Shown: positions 55,254 through 63,237, counted from the first letter of the stretch. The stretch: 64,000 bases of DNA from Isoptericola halalbus (GCA_009663185.1 VJZX01000001.1:310001-374000), one strand, 5' to 3'. Notes: a model not told the origin generated them from the letters alone. Numbers and translations are program-made.

Positions 55254-56116
55254 CGCGCCTCCCCCGGCAGCCAACGGTTCACTCGGCGACCGAGGCGCTC
55301 GATCAGCCAGGATGTCGTGAATCCCATCGCTCCGATGGTCAGCATCCCGGCGACCACGCCCGAGTAGTCGAGCAGCGAGTAGGACATCCAGGTCCAGTAG
55401 CCGACGCCGAACTGGCCGGAGATCATCTCGGCACTGATGACGCAGATCCAGGCCACCCCCATGCTCACCGACAGACCGGAGAAGATCGCCGGCATCGCGC
55501 CAGGCAGCACGATGTGAAAGAGGACCTGCCGCCTTCTCGCGCCAAGAGTCGAGGCTGCATCCATCCAGACCAGGGGCAGCGTCTTCATCGCGTGGATGGT
55601 GGCCACGGTGACCGGGAAGACCGCCGCGAAGAAGGTGATGAAGACGATGCCCTGCTCGCTGGTGGGAAACAGCAGGATCGCGAGGGGGACGAGCGCGATC
55701 GCGGGGATCGGGCGGGCGATCTCGATCAAGGGGCGCAGCAACGCTGCGACGACCTTCGATCGGCCGATCCCGATCCCCACGACGACCCCGACCAGGCTGG
55801 CGAGCGCGAACCCCGACAGGATCCTTCGCAGGCTCGAGACGACATGCTGGCGGAACTCGGCCGTCTCCAGCTGCACCCGCAGCGAGTGGTAGACGTCCAG
55901 TGGTCCGGGGATCTTGTCGAACCGCACCCAGGCGATCACGTCGTACCTGGTCAGCAGGTGCCAGACCAGCACTGCACCGACGATCGGGACGATCGGGAGC
56001 GACCTGGACGCCACCGCGGCCAGTCCGCCGCGCCCGGGCGACGGATGTACTCGCTCGATCGGTGGTGCCTCGGCAACCGGGACAGCGGGAAGTGCCCGCT
56101 CCTGGGTGGTGGTCAT
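55250..56116 (-). CDS. Nitrate/sulfonate/taurine-type ABC transporter permease
   Basis: A 288-residue SsuC/TauC-type permease with six helices and an N-terminal hydrophilic tail. The coupling loop region is DAASTLGARRRQVLFHIVLP. GVAWICVISAEMISGQFGVG is the conserved family block. It overlaps both neighbours by 4 bp (ATGA). Confidence 0.92.
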   Translation of the reverse strand: MTTTQERALPAVPVAEAPPIERVHPSPGRGGLAAVASRSLPIVPIVGAVLVWHLLTRYDVIAWVRFDKIPGPLDVYHSLRVQLETAEFRQHVVSSLRRILSGFALASLVGVVVGIGIGRSKVVAALLRPLIEIARPIPAIALVPLAILLFPTSEQGIVFITFFAAVFPVTVATIHAMKTLPLVWMDAASTLGARRRQVLFHIVLPGAMPAIFSGLSVSMGVAWICVISAEMISGQFGVGYWTWMSYSLLDYSGVVAGMLTIGAMGFTTSWLIERLGRRVNRWLPGEAR

Positions 56117-57531
56117 GGCGCTCGCACGCTCTCGAGGGCTTCGTCGTACCCCAGCACCTCGGCGCCCGCGTGCTCCGCCGCGTAGGCTTCGGCGTCTCCG
56201 ACCGTGGCGAACGGAAGCATCTTCTCCGCCTCGCCGAGGGCCGGATCCACCACCCAGGTGGCGAACTGCCCGAAGATCCGCGTTCCCGACGCCGTGTCGG
56301 GGACGTACAGCGAGCGGTATTCCCCACCCTTGGCGACCAGCATCAGGAGGCACGTGGGCGTAGCTGCGACCTTGGTGGTGGCGCTGCCCGCGGGCCATGC
56401 CTCCGACGCGGTCGCCGCCTCCTCGACCTCACGGTCGCAAACCTCGTCGTGGCCGGTGATCGCGGAAGCATTCACCGTGTCGGCCTGCACCTTCGCGTAG
56501 TCGGCGCCGTAGATCTCCTTGAGCGGACCCTCGTCGACGAATGCGTCGACGTCGAGCTCCTCCAGCGAGCCGAGGTCCTTCAGGAACGGCAGGCCCTGCT
56601 TGACGGCGTCGACCAGCTGCGGCTTGATCGTCAGGTCGAAGGTGACTGCACCGTTGGGGCCGTTGTAGAGGTAGACGAGCTCGGGAGGCAGCCCGGTCGC
56701 GGCGGCGACCTTCTCCGCGGCCTCGAGGGGATGCTCTTGCAGGTACTCGGTCGCCTCCTTCTGTGCCGCGAGGAATGCCGTCATGACCTCGGGGTTCTCC
56801 TCGATGTACTTCTCGTTCGCCACCACCCCGTGGAACGTGGGGGTTCCGGTCTTGCCGTTGTGCAGGAGCCTCCCGGTGCCCTCGAAGACCGCCTTCTGCG
56901 GGAACGGGACGAACTGCGCCAGCGCGGCAACCTGCTTCGACTCCAGCGAGGTCATGCCCACGGGCGGGTCCTGGCCGAGGATGTCGATGTCACCGGGCGA
57001 CATGCCGGCGCCGTCGAGAGCCCGGACGAGGTTGCCGTGCGCGGTCGAACCGAGACTCGTCGAGACGACCTGGCCATCCAGGTCGTTGAGCGTGGTTGCC
57101 GTGGAGTCCGTCGGGACCACGATCTGGTTGAGCGCGCCGTCCAGGTTGTAGCCGGTGACACTGACCCACCGGGTCTTGGCGGCTCCGAGCGTCGCCGACT
57201 TGGCCCCGTTGACGGACAACGGGTAGTCGCCCATGGAGCCGATGTCGACCTTCTCGGCGATCATCTCGGCAGTGAGCGGAGGTCCCGAGGCGAAGTCGTG
57301 CCAGCTGATCTCGTAGGCCTTCCCGGACTTCTGCGCTGCCTCGTCCAGATGCTTCTCGAGCAGCCCCAGCTCGCGCATCAGCGTGCCGGCCGTGACGGTG
57401 TTGATGGTCTTGGACTGGTATCCGACGGCGACCGCGACGGTGTCATCCGCGGCAGCGCCAGCACAACCGGCAAGGGCGCTGCCTGTCAGGACAAGCACGG
57501 CGGTACCGGCCGCCATCCTGGTGATCTTCAC
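56113..57531 (-). CDS. SsuA/NrtA-type substrate-binding lipoprotein with C-terminal NosL-like extension
   Basis: A 472-residue lipoprotein (LAGC, Cys23). Residues 30-350 form a binding protein of the nitrate/sulfonate/taurine family (SKTINTVTAGTLMRELGLLE, IGSMGDYPLSVNGAKS, VVSTSLGSTAHGN). From about residue 364 a further ~109 residues follow, with two Cys (Cys365, Cys394) and the segment GDAEAYAAEHAGAEVLGYDE. This resembles the C-terminus of NosL-type copper-chaperone-like proteins. Normal SsuA/TauA proteins are about 320 residues, so the extension is extra. The gene is 10 bp after the small ferredoxin. Confidence 0.82.
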   Translation of the reverse strand: MKITRMAAGTAVLVLTGSALAGCAGAAADDTVAVAVGYQSKTINTVTAGTLMRELGLLEKHLDEAAQKSGKAYEISWHDFASGPPLTAEMIAEKVDIGSMGDYPLSVNGAKSATLGAAKTRWVSVTGYNLDGALNQIVVPTDSTATTLNDLDGQVVSTSLGSTAHGNLVRALDGAGMSPGDIDILGQDPPVGMTSLESKQVAALAQFVPFPQKAVFEGTGRLLHNGKTGTPTFHGVVANEKYIEENPEVMTAFLAAQKEATEYLQEHPLEAAEKVAAATGLPPELVYLYNGPNGAVTFDLTIKPQLVDAVKQGLPFLKDLGSLEELDVDAFVDEGPLKEIYGADYAKVQADTVNASAITGHDEVCDREVEEAATASEAWPAGSATTKVAATPTCLLMLVAKGGEYRSLYVPDTASGTRIFGQFATWVVDPALGEAEKMLPFATVGDAEAYAAEHAGAEVLGYDEALESVRAP

Positions 57532-57541
57532 GGTCGTCTCC

Positions 57542-57769
57542 TCAGCGCAGCAGGTACGGGATGTTGACGGTCACGGCGTCGACGGGGCAGCGGGCGGCGC
57601 AGGGGCCGCAGTACCAGCACTCGTCGACGTGCATGTAGGCCTTGCCCGAGTCGGGGTTGATCGCCAGCGAGTCCAGCGGGCACATGTCGACGCAGAGGGT
57701 GCATCCATCGATGCACTTCTCCTCGTCGATCACGACCGGGACGTCGGAGCGGGATGTTGCTTGAGCCAT
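57542..57769 (-). CDS. Two-cluster 4Fe-4S ferredoxin, AprB-like partner
   Basis: A 75-residue ferredoxin. The first cluster set is Cys19-x3-Cys23-x2-Cys26-x3-Cys30-Pro (CIDGCTLCVDMCP), one residue longer than the usual CxxC start. The second is Cys51-x2-Cys54-x2-Cys57-x3-Cys61-Pro (CWYCGPCAARCP). Together with the flavoprotein two genes upstream it recalls the AprA/AprB pair of APS reductase. It likely carries electrons to or from that flavoprotein. Confidence 0.9.
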   Translation of the reverse strand: MAQATSRSDVPVVIDEEKCIDGCTLCVDMCPLDSLAINPDSGKAYMHVDECWYCGPCAARCPVDAVTVNIPYLLR

Positions 57770-57781
57770 GGACGGGTCCTC

Positions 57782-58699
57782 TCAAGAAGGGAAGTCGGCT
57801 TCGGATTCCAGGGCGATGCGGGCGAAGGCACGGACGTCGGCGTCCGCATCTCCTTGGGCGCGAAGCAGTGCCTCGCGCACGTCTGGGTTCTGGGCCAGAC
57901 GCGGCGTCAAGGCCTTGACGGCGGCCTTGCGGACGTCCAGGTTCTGATCAGCGGCAGCGACGATGAGCGGTTCGACGGCACCTTCAGCTCTCGACTCGAT
58001 AAGGGCGGTAGCGGCCGCCTGTCGTACTTCCCAGGCGGTGTCCGCCAGACCGGCGACGGCAAGCCCGGCGGCGTCGTCGGTGCACCCGGTCCCGCTGAGT
58101 GCGTTCAGGGCTGCAGCACGAACAAGGTGATCGCTGTCGTCGTGCATGCCGACGAGCGTGGCGATCCCCCGAGGGTCACCGACCGCTCCGATTCCGCGGG
58201 CCGCAGCGATCCGGATCCGGGGTTCGGTATCCCGCGCTGCGACAGCGAGGCCGTCGAGGTCGTCCAGGGAGACGAGACCCAGGACGACCTCGCGGCGGAC
58301 ACGTGGGTCCGGGTCGGACAGGCAACGCAGGAGATCGGCGGTCGACGTGAGCCGGTGGCGCCACAGTGCGCCGATCGCGGCGCACCGTATCCCTGCGTCA
58401 TCACTGCTCGTCGCGACCTGCAGGTGCTCCACGAACTCCGGGCCTGGCTGGAGCACCTCACGCAGCTCACGGAGCAGGTCGGCCGCGCGCTGGCGTACCG
58501 CGTCGTCCGGGTCGGTCAGGGCGGCCGCGAAATATGGTGTGGCCTCCTCCCAGTCATCTCCTGCCTCGCTGAGAACCGTGAGCGCGGTTCGGCGGACCTC
58601 GGGATCGTCGCTCCTGAGATAGGGCTCCAGCTCCTCCGCGGACGGGGCCTCGTCGACCAGCTCGAGCAGGGCGAGGATGCGCGCGTTCGGGGCGCTCAT
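57782..58699 (-). CDS. HEAT-repeat protein
   Basis: A 305-residue all-helical protein made of about nine HEAT/PBS-lyase-like repeats of ~31 residues, visible as recurring DPDDAVRQRAADLL, DPDPRVRREVVLGL, AWEVRQAAATAL and NLDVRKAAVKAL. It has no enzyme motif. ATG at 58699 overlaps the flavoprotein stop (ATGA) and has GGAGG 7 bp upstream. HEAT proteins are scaffolds or assembly factors. Its position between flavoprotein and ferredoxin genes suggests it joins or matures them. Confidence 0.88.
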   Translation of the reverse strand: MSAPNARILALLELVDEAPSAEELEPYLRSDDPEVRRTALTVLSEAGDDWEEATPYFAAALTDPDDAVRQRAADLLRELREVLQPGPEFVEHLQVATSSDDAGIRCAAIGALWRHRLTSTADLLRCLSDPDPRVRREVVLGLVSLDDLDGLAVAARDTEPRIRIAAARGIGAVGDPRGIATLVGMHDDSDHLVRAAALNALSGTGCTDDAAGLAVAGLADTAWEVRQAAATALIESRAEGAVEPLIVAAADQNLDVRKAAVKALTPRLAQNPDVREALLRAQGDADADVRAFARIALESEADFPS

Positions 58700-60465
58700 C
58701 GCCATGCCTCCGCCAGCTCGACTCCCTGCGGGGCGAGCTCGTCCGGAACACCGTCGGGTCGCACGAACCCCGGCACAGGCACGATGTAGGGGGCCACGGG
58801 TCGCCGCTCGAACTTCATCCCTCCAGTCGCGGCGTCCTTGCTGAGGTTGAGGTGGCAGAACCAGCTCGCGTCGTCCTGCTGGGGGATGTCGTTGCGGGCG
58901 TGGTAGAGCCCCCACCGGCTCTCGGTGCGCTCGAGGGAGGACCGCGCCGCCATCTCCGCGCAGTCCCGGATGAAGCTGACCTCGGCGCAACGCATCAGCT
59001 CATGGGGCGTGCGGGCGCCCATCTGAGCGATGTCGATGCGCATGCGCTCAAACGCCTCGATGCCCAGGGAGAGGTAGCGCTCCGTCTTGGGAGGCTGCAG
59101 GTAGTCGTTGACGAAGCGGCGCAGCTTGTACTCGACCTGGGGCTGCGGCGGACCGTCCGGGTTGGATGCCGGCCGGTAGATCAGCTCGTGCGCGGCCTCG
59201 ATCTGATCCTCAGGCAGTCCCGGGCGGGAGGCCGACCTGGCGAAGATCGCCGCGTCCTCGCCGGCGATGTCGCCGTACACGAAGGCGCCGATCATGTAGT
59301 TGTGCGGGACCAGTGCCATGTCGCCCGCGGCGTACAGGCCCGGGACCGTGGTCCTGGCGTGCTCGTCCACCCAGACGCCAGACGCGGAGTGGCCGCTGCA
59401 CAGCCCGATCTCCGAGATGTGCATCTCGATGTCACGATCCCGGTAGTTCGTTCCCCGGCCCTCGTGGAACGTCCCGCGCGTGGGGCGCTCGGTGGTGTGG
59501 AGGATGCCCTCGATCTCACTGATCGTCGCGTCCGGAAGGTGGCTCAGCTTCAGGTAGATGGGTCCACGCGAGCTCTCCAGCTCCCGTTTGACCTCCGCCA
59601 TCATCTGCCCGGACCAGTAGTCGCAGTCGACGAAGCGGTTGCCTTCGCCGTTGACCTGGTAGCCGCCGAACGGGTTGGCCACGTAAGCGCAGGCCGGGCC
59701 GTTGTAGTCCTTGATCAGCGGGTTGATCTGGAAGCACTCGATGCCCGACAGCTCCGCGCCGGCGTGGTAGGCCATCGCGTAGCCGTCACCAGCGTTCGTG
59801 GGGTTCTCGTACGTCCCGTAGAGGTATCCGCTGGCCGGCAGGCCCAGCCGACCGGCCGCACCGGCGGCGAGGATCACCGCCCCGGCTGACACCGTCACGA
59901 ACTCGCCGGTGCGGGTGTCGAAGCCGACGGCACCGACCGCCCGCCCGTCCACCGTGAGAACCCGAACCGGCATGAGCCGGTTGGTCATCGTGACGTTGGA
60001 ACGCACGTTGCGCGACCGGAGCTCGCGGTAGAGGACCTTCTTGACCTCCTTGCCCTCGGGCATCGGGAGGACGTAGCTGCCGGAGCGGTGCACCTTGCGG
60101 ACGGCGTACTCGTCGTGCTCGTCCTTCTCGAACTTGACCCCGTAGGACTCCAGGCGCTGCACCATCTCGAAGCCTCGGGTCGCGGTCTGGTAGATGGTGC
60201 GCTGGTTCACGATGCCGTCGTTCGCGACGGTGATGTCGGCGACGTAGTCCTCGGGGGTCGCCTTGCCGGGGACGACGGCGTTGTTGACGCCGTCCATACC
60301 CATCGCCAGGGCGCCCGAGTGGCGGACGTGCGCCTTCTCCATGATCAGGACGGAGGCCCCGTTTCTGGCCGCCGTCAGTGCGGCCATCGTGCCCGCCGTG
60401 CCGCCGCCTACGACGAGGACGTCACATTCGATGTGACGCCGGTCGGTTACTTCGGGAATCTGCAT
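58696..60465 (-). CDS. AprA/fumarate reductase-like FAD flavoprotein
   Basis: A 589-residue flavoprotein of the succinate dehydrogenase/fumarate reductase/APS reductase alpha family. The FAD motif is VVGGGTAGTMAAL (18-30). HSGALAMGMDGVNNAV and the FAD-anchoring VPGLYAAGDMAL are present, and the late helical domain has SRWGLYHARNDIPQQDD. No membrane anchor or FrdB-type protein is encoded nearby. The small ferredoxin is the likely partner. Resemblance to AprA suggests sulfur chemistry, but the active-site substrate ligands cannot be assigned here. It starts 3 bp after the GntR gene. Confidence 0.85.
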   Translation of the reverse strand: MQIPEVTDRRHIECDVLVVGGGTAGTMAALTAARNGASVLIMEKAHVRHSGALAMGMDGVNNAVVPGKATPEDYVADITVANDGIVNQRTIYQTATRGFEMVQRLESYGVKFEKDEHDEYAVRKVHRSGSYVLPMPEGKEVKKVLYRELRSRNVRSNVTMTNRLMPVRVLTVDGRAVGAVGFDTRTGEFVTVSAGAVILAAGAAGRLGLPASGYLYGTYENPTNAGDGYAMAYHAGAELSGIECFQINPLIKDYNGPACAYVANPFGGYQVNGEGNRFVDCDYWSGQMMAEVKRELESSRGPIYLKLSHLPDATISEIEGILHTTERPTRGTFHEGRGTNYRDRDIEMHISEIGLCSGHSASGVWVDEHARTTVPGLYAAGDMALVPHNYMIGAFVYGDIAGEDAAIFARSASRPGLPEDQIEAAHELIYRPASNPDGPPQPQVEYKLRRFVNDYLQPPKTERYLSLGIEAFERMRIDIAQMGARTPHELMRCAEVSFIRDCAEMAARSSLERTESRWGLYHARNDIPQQDDASWFCHLNLSKDAATGGMKFERRPVAPYIVPVPGFVRPDGVPDELAPQGVELAEAWR

Positions 60466-60468
60466 GGC

Positions 60469-61260
60469 CTAGTCGCTTTCTGTGTCGCGCAGGGACGTGA
60501 AGGGGTTGGCGAGAGGGGTGCGCTCAAGCCAGCTGGCCAGGGTCATCCGGTCGCCCCGGTAGCGCAGGAACTCGAGGTCGACGGGCCGGCCACCGTCGGC
60601 GTGTGTCAGCCGCTCCACGAACAGCAACGGCGACCCGGGGCGGATGCGGAGCATCCCTGCGACCACACGGTCGGCGACCATGGCCTCGATCCGCAGCCGT
60701 GCGGCACCGAGCGGCAGGCCGAGCTCGGACTCGATGAGCTCGAAGATGTCGTGGTTCTCGAGGTCGAGCTCGAGCAGCGGCTCGCCGATGTCGGCCGGGA
60801 AGTAGCTGGCGTCGAGGGTCACCGGCTCGCCGTCGAAGGAGCGGACACGCTCCAGGCAGAGGACTGGAGAACCTGCTTCGAGCTGGAGCCGCTCGGCGAC
60901 CAGGGGCACGGCTGGCAGGATCTCGGCCAGGACGACGTCGTTGGTGACGCGGGGATGTCGCGACTCGAAGGTCTCCGCGAGGCCTCGAAGCCGGTCGAGG
61001 CCATGGACGAGCTTTCCGGCGACCACGAAGGTGCCAGAACCCTGGATGCGGGTGATCAGGCCTTCGTCCCGCAGGAGCGAGAGAACCTCGCGGATGATGT
61101 TGCGGCTGGCGCCGAACTCCAGGGCCAGGGCGGTCTCCGGTGGAAGTGGCTCGCGCCCGTAGACGCCCTCGAGGATGCGCGTCCGGAGTACGTCACGGAT
61201 CCGGCGGACAGGCCCGGAACGCCGCCCTGCGGGCACCGGGTCATCCGTTGTCGGCTTCAT
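60469..61260 (-). CDS. GntR/UTRA-family regulator, first gene of the redox operon
   Basis: A 263-residue regulator. The winged HTH reads RTRILEGVYGREPLPPETAL then EFGASRNIIREVLSLLRDEG with RIQGSGTFV. A UTRA ligand domain follows (VLCLERVRSFDGEPVTLDAS, LFVERLTHADGGRPVDLEFL). It is 3 bp from the flavoprotein gene and heads an eleven-gene run, so it probably controls it. Three phased GTTAC repeats lie upstream (61283-61320). Confidence 0.9.
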   Translation of the reverse strand: MKPTTDDPVPAGRRSGPVRRIRDVLRTRILEGVYGREPLPPETALALEFGASRNIIREVLSLLRDEGLITRIQGSGTFVVAGKLVHGLDRLRGLAETFESRHPRVTNDVVLAEILPAVPLVAERLQLEAGSPVLCLERVRSFDGEPVTLDASYFPADIGEPLLELDLENHDIFELIESELGLPLGAARLRIEAMVADRVVAGMLRIRPGSPLLFVERLTHADGGRPVDLEFLRYRGDRMTLASWLERTPLANPFTSLRDTESD

Positions 61261-61282
61261 GCGAGGACTCTCGGGGGCGCGG

Positions 61283-61320
61283 GTTACGTGCCATAGCGAC
61301 TCCAGTTACCCGAGAGTTAC
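61283..61320. promoter_or_regulatory. Three helically phased GTTAC repeats
   Basis: GTTAC occurs at 61283-61287, 61305-61309 and 61316-61320, in the same orientation and 22 and 11 bp apart, so on one face of the helix. They lie 23-60 bp upstream of the minus-strand GntR start. They are candidate binding sites for one of the two GntR proteins. Confidence 0.45.
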
Positions 61321-61550
61321 GCCTGCCCCACGTGACCGGACTGTCCGCTGACCTCGGGAAACACGGAGATGCGTGATGATCCGCCGGAAAGAGGCGGGGA
61401 TCCGCCGGGCAGATCGCGACCGCGCGTACCACGTCGGAAGCAAGCGACCGCGGTCACAACGCCGCAGGGTGGCCAGCACCGCCGCCCCGCAGAGACTGCG
61501 ATTCCGTCGCTGAGCCCGGTCGGAGTCACCGTGGTGCACAGTCATTATGT

Positions 61551-61559
61551 TGTTATACT
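61551..61559 (+). promoter_or_regulatory. Extended -10 promoter for a leaderless transcript
   Basis: TG-T-TATACT (61551-61559) is an extended -10 with a perfect TG motif and TATACT. The GTG start codon at 61566 is 7 bp downstream of its last base, where transcription should begin. No good -35 is seen. The surrounding ATTATGTTGTTATACTAAT is unusually AT-rich for this genome. Confidence 0.6.
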
Positions 61560-61565
61560 AATCGC

Positions 61566-62297
61566 GTGTCGAAACAACCCCTCTACGCCCAGATCGAAGA
61601 CGCGCTGCTGGCCAGGATCACCACCGGACTCGCTCCGGGAGACCGGCTGCCGACCGAGGACCAGCTGATCGAGGAATTCGGCGCGAGTCGCATCACAGTC
61701 CGGCGCGCCGTTCAGAACCTTGTGGCCCGAGGTGTCGTCGTGACTCAGCAGGGACGGGGCACCTTCGTCGCCGAGCGGCAGCTCGAGCAGCCCCTGACCG
61801 CACTCACCGGGTTCGTCGAGGACATGGAGGCCCTGGGCCTCGGAGCCTCCGCGGAGCTGATCACCGCCGAGACCGTGCCGGCCTCCCCTGCCGTCGCCGC
61901 CCGGCTCGACCTGCTGACGGGATCGCCGGTCGACTTCATCGAACGAGTGCGGCTGGCTGAAGGACGACCGGTCTCGTTCGACCAGACCTGGCTTCCCGGC
62001 GGAGTCGCCGAGGGGATGGTTCGCGAAGACCTCGCGAACCAGCCGATCTTCACCCTGCTCGAAGAGAAGTACGGCATCCCGCTGCGCGAGGCGACCTACC
62101 GCCTGCGTGCGACCAGCGCCGCCGAGCACGTCGCTGAACACCTGCGGGTCGCCCCCGGAGAGCCCATCCTGCTGGTCGAGCGCACCACGTTCACGACCGG
62201 TCAGAAGCCCATCGACTACGAGCTCCTGCACTATCGGGGCGACGCCATCACGTTCGTGACGAGCCTGAGCCGCCCCGCGGCCGGGACACACAGGTGA
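61566..62297 (+). CDS. GntR/UTRA-family regulator upstream of a TauE exporter
   Basis: A 243-residue GntR protein with HTH (GDRLPTEDQLIEEFGASRIT, VVTQQGRGTFVAE) and UTRA domain (PVDFIERVRLAEGRPVSFDQ, ILLVERTTFTTGQKPIDYEL). GTG at 61566 lies immediately after the -10, so the mRNA is probably leaderless. Its stop overlaps the TauE start (GTGA). It is divergent from the redox operon's own GntR. Confidence 0.9.
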   Translation: MSKQPLYAQIEDALLARITTGLAPGDRLPTEDQLIEEFGASRITVRRAVQNLVARGVVVTQQGRGTFVAERQLEQPLTALTGFVEDMEALGLGASAELITAETVPASPAVAARLDLLTGSPVDFIERVRLAEGRPVSFDQTWLPGGVAEGMVREDLANQPIFTLLEEKYGIPLREATYRLRATSAAEHVAEHLRVAPGEPILLVERTTFTTGQKPIDYELLHYRGDAITFVTSLSRPAAGTHR

Positions 62298-63022
62298 CCG
62301 AGGCTGCTGGCCTGGCGGCTGTGTGCCTCGCCGTGACGCTCGGGGCTACCGCCCAACGGATCACCGGCATCGGGATCGCCCTGGTGAGCGCACCGGCCCT
62401 CGTGCTGATGTTCGGCCCGCTGACCGCGGTGCCCCTGTGCAACCTGATGGCCCTGCTGCTGAACATAGGGATTCTGCTGACTTCCCTCGGCAGGATCGAG
62501 TGGCGACGGGCAGCCACCATGGCAGCCGGGTCGGCGGTCGTCATCCTGGCCCTCTCCCCACTCGTACAGCGGGCGGATCAAGCGATTCTGCAGGCCACCA
62601 TCGGCGTCGCGGTGCTCAGCGCCATCGCGCTGACCTTCTGGCTGAGAACCCGGAGCAGGCCGTCAGATGATTCGATGCTGGCGCGGGTGTTCGCCGGTGC
62701 GAGCGCCGGAGGCCTCGGCGCCGCCGCAGGCCTGAGCGGTCCACCGCTGGCGATCTACGCGGTGCGCACCGGCTGGGCCGGGCCGACCTTCGTCCCGACG
62801 CTCCAAGGCGTCGCGGCCGTCATCAACGTCCTTGCCGTGGCAGCGGCTCCACGGATCTCCATCCCGCCCCTGACGTGGGCCGTGCTCATTGGGGCGCTGG
62901 GAGCGGGCGCGGCCGCAGGCGCCCTTCTCGCGCCTCGAGCCGACGCCCGCTGGATCCAGACGGCGGCGCTCGCGCTCGCTGCTGTCGGGGCGATCGTCAC
63001 CATCGTCGTGGCACTGACATGA
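62294..63022 (+). CDS. TauE/SafE family membrane exporter
   Basis: A 242-residue membrane protein with about eight helices. The family features are an N-terminal ATAQRITGIGIALVSAPALV and a second-half GLGAAAGLSGPPLAIYAVRT, reflecting the internal duplication of TauE/SafE. Characterised members export sulfite, sulfoacetate or other organic anions. Its place next to an SsuABC-like importer and AprA-like flavoprotein supports export of an acidic, possibly sulfur-containing, by-product. The GTG start overlaps the GntR stop. Confidence 0.87.
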   Translation: MTEAAGLAAVCLAVTLGATAQRITGIGIALVSAPALVLMFGPLTAVPLCNLMALLLNIGILLTSLGRIEWRRAATMAAGSAVVILALSPLVQRADQAILQATIGVAVLSAIALTFWLRTRSRPSDDSMLARVFAGASAGGLGAAAGLSGPPLAIYAVRTGWAGPTFVPTLQGVAAVINVLAVAAAPRISIPPLTWAVLIGALGAGAAAGALLAPRADARWIQTAALALAAVGAIVTIVVALT

Positions 63023-63125
63023 CCGCCCTCGCCACAGCACGATGACTGGGCGGGTCGCCTCGTTCACGCAGGCCGCGCGGCGCGGCATCGCGGCGTCGCG
63101 GAACTGGATCCGTCTCCAATGCATT

Positions 63126-63157
63126 CAGGCCCGGGAGTCCTTGGACTCCCGGGCCTG
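63126..63157. terminator. Terminator of the initiator tRNA gene
   Basis: Arms 63126-63140 and 63143-63157 are a perfect 15-bp inverted repeat with a 2-base centre, 7 bp beyond the tRNA 3' end on the minus strand. Confidence 0.8.
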
Positions 63158-63163
63158 ATCTCG

Positions 63164-63237
63164 TAGCGGGGGCGGGATTTGAACCCGCGACCTCTGGGTT
63201 ATGAGCCCAGCGAGCTACCGAACTGCTCCACCCCGCG
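63164..63237 (-). tRNA. Initiator tRNA-fMet (anticodon CAU)
   Basis: The minus strand folds into a full cloverleaf of 74 nt. The acceptor starts CGCGGGG and pairs with CCCCGC, leaving position 1 (C) opposite U72 unpaired, an initiator hallmark. The anticodon stem is CTGGG/CCCAG with three G-C pairs next to the loop CTCATAA, the other hallmark. The T-arm is GCGGG-TTCAAAT-CCCGC. CCA is not encoded. Only a terminator follows. Confidence 0.95.

Larger units (their letters stand above)
61261..61565. other. 305-bp divergent intergenic region between the two GntR genes
   Basis: It contains the phased GTTAC repeats near the minus-strand operon and a strong extended -10 next to the plus-strand gene. 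The middle (61321-61540) shows no gene or clear motif. Confidence 0.6.
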
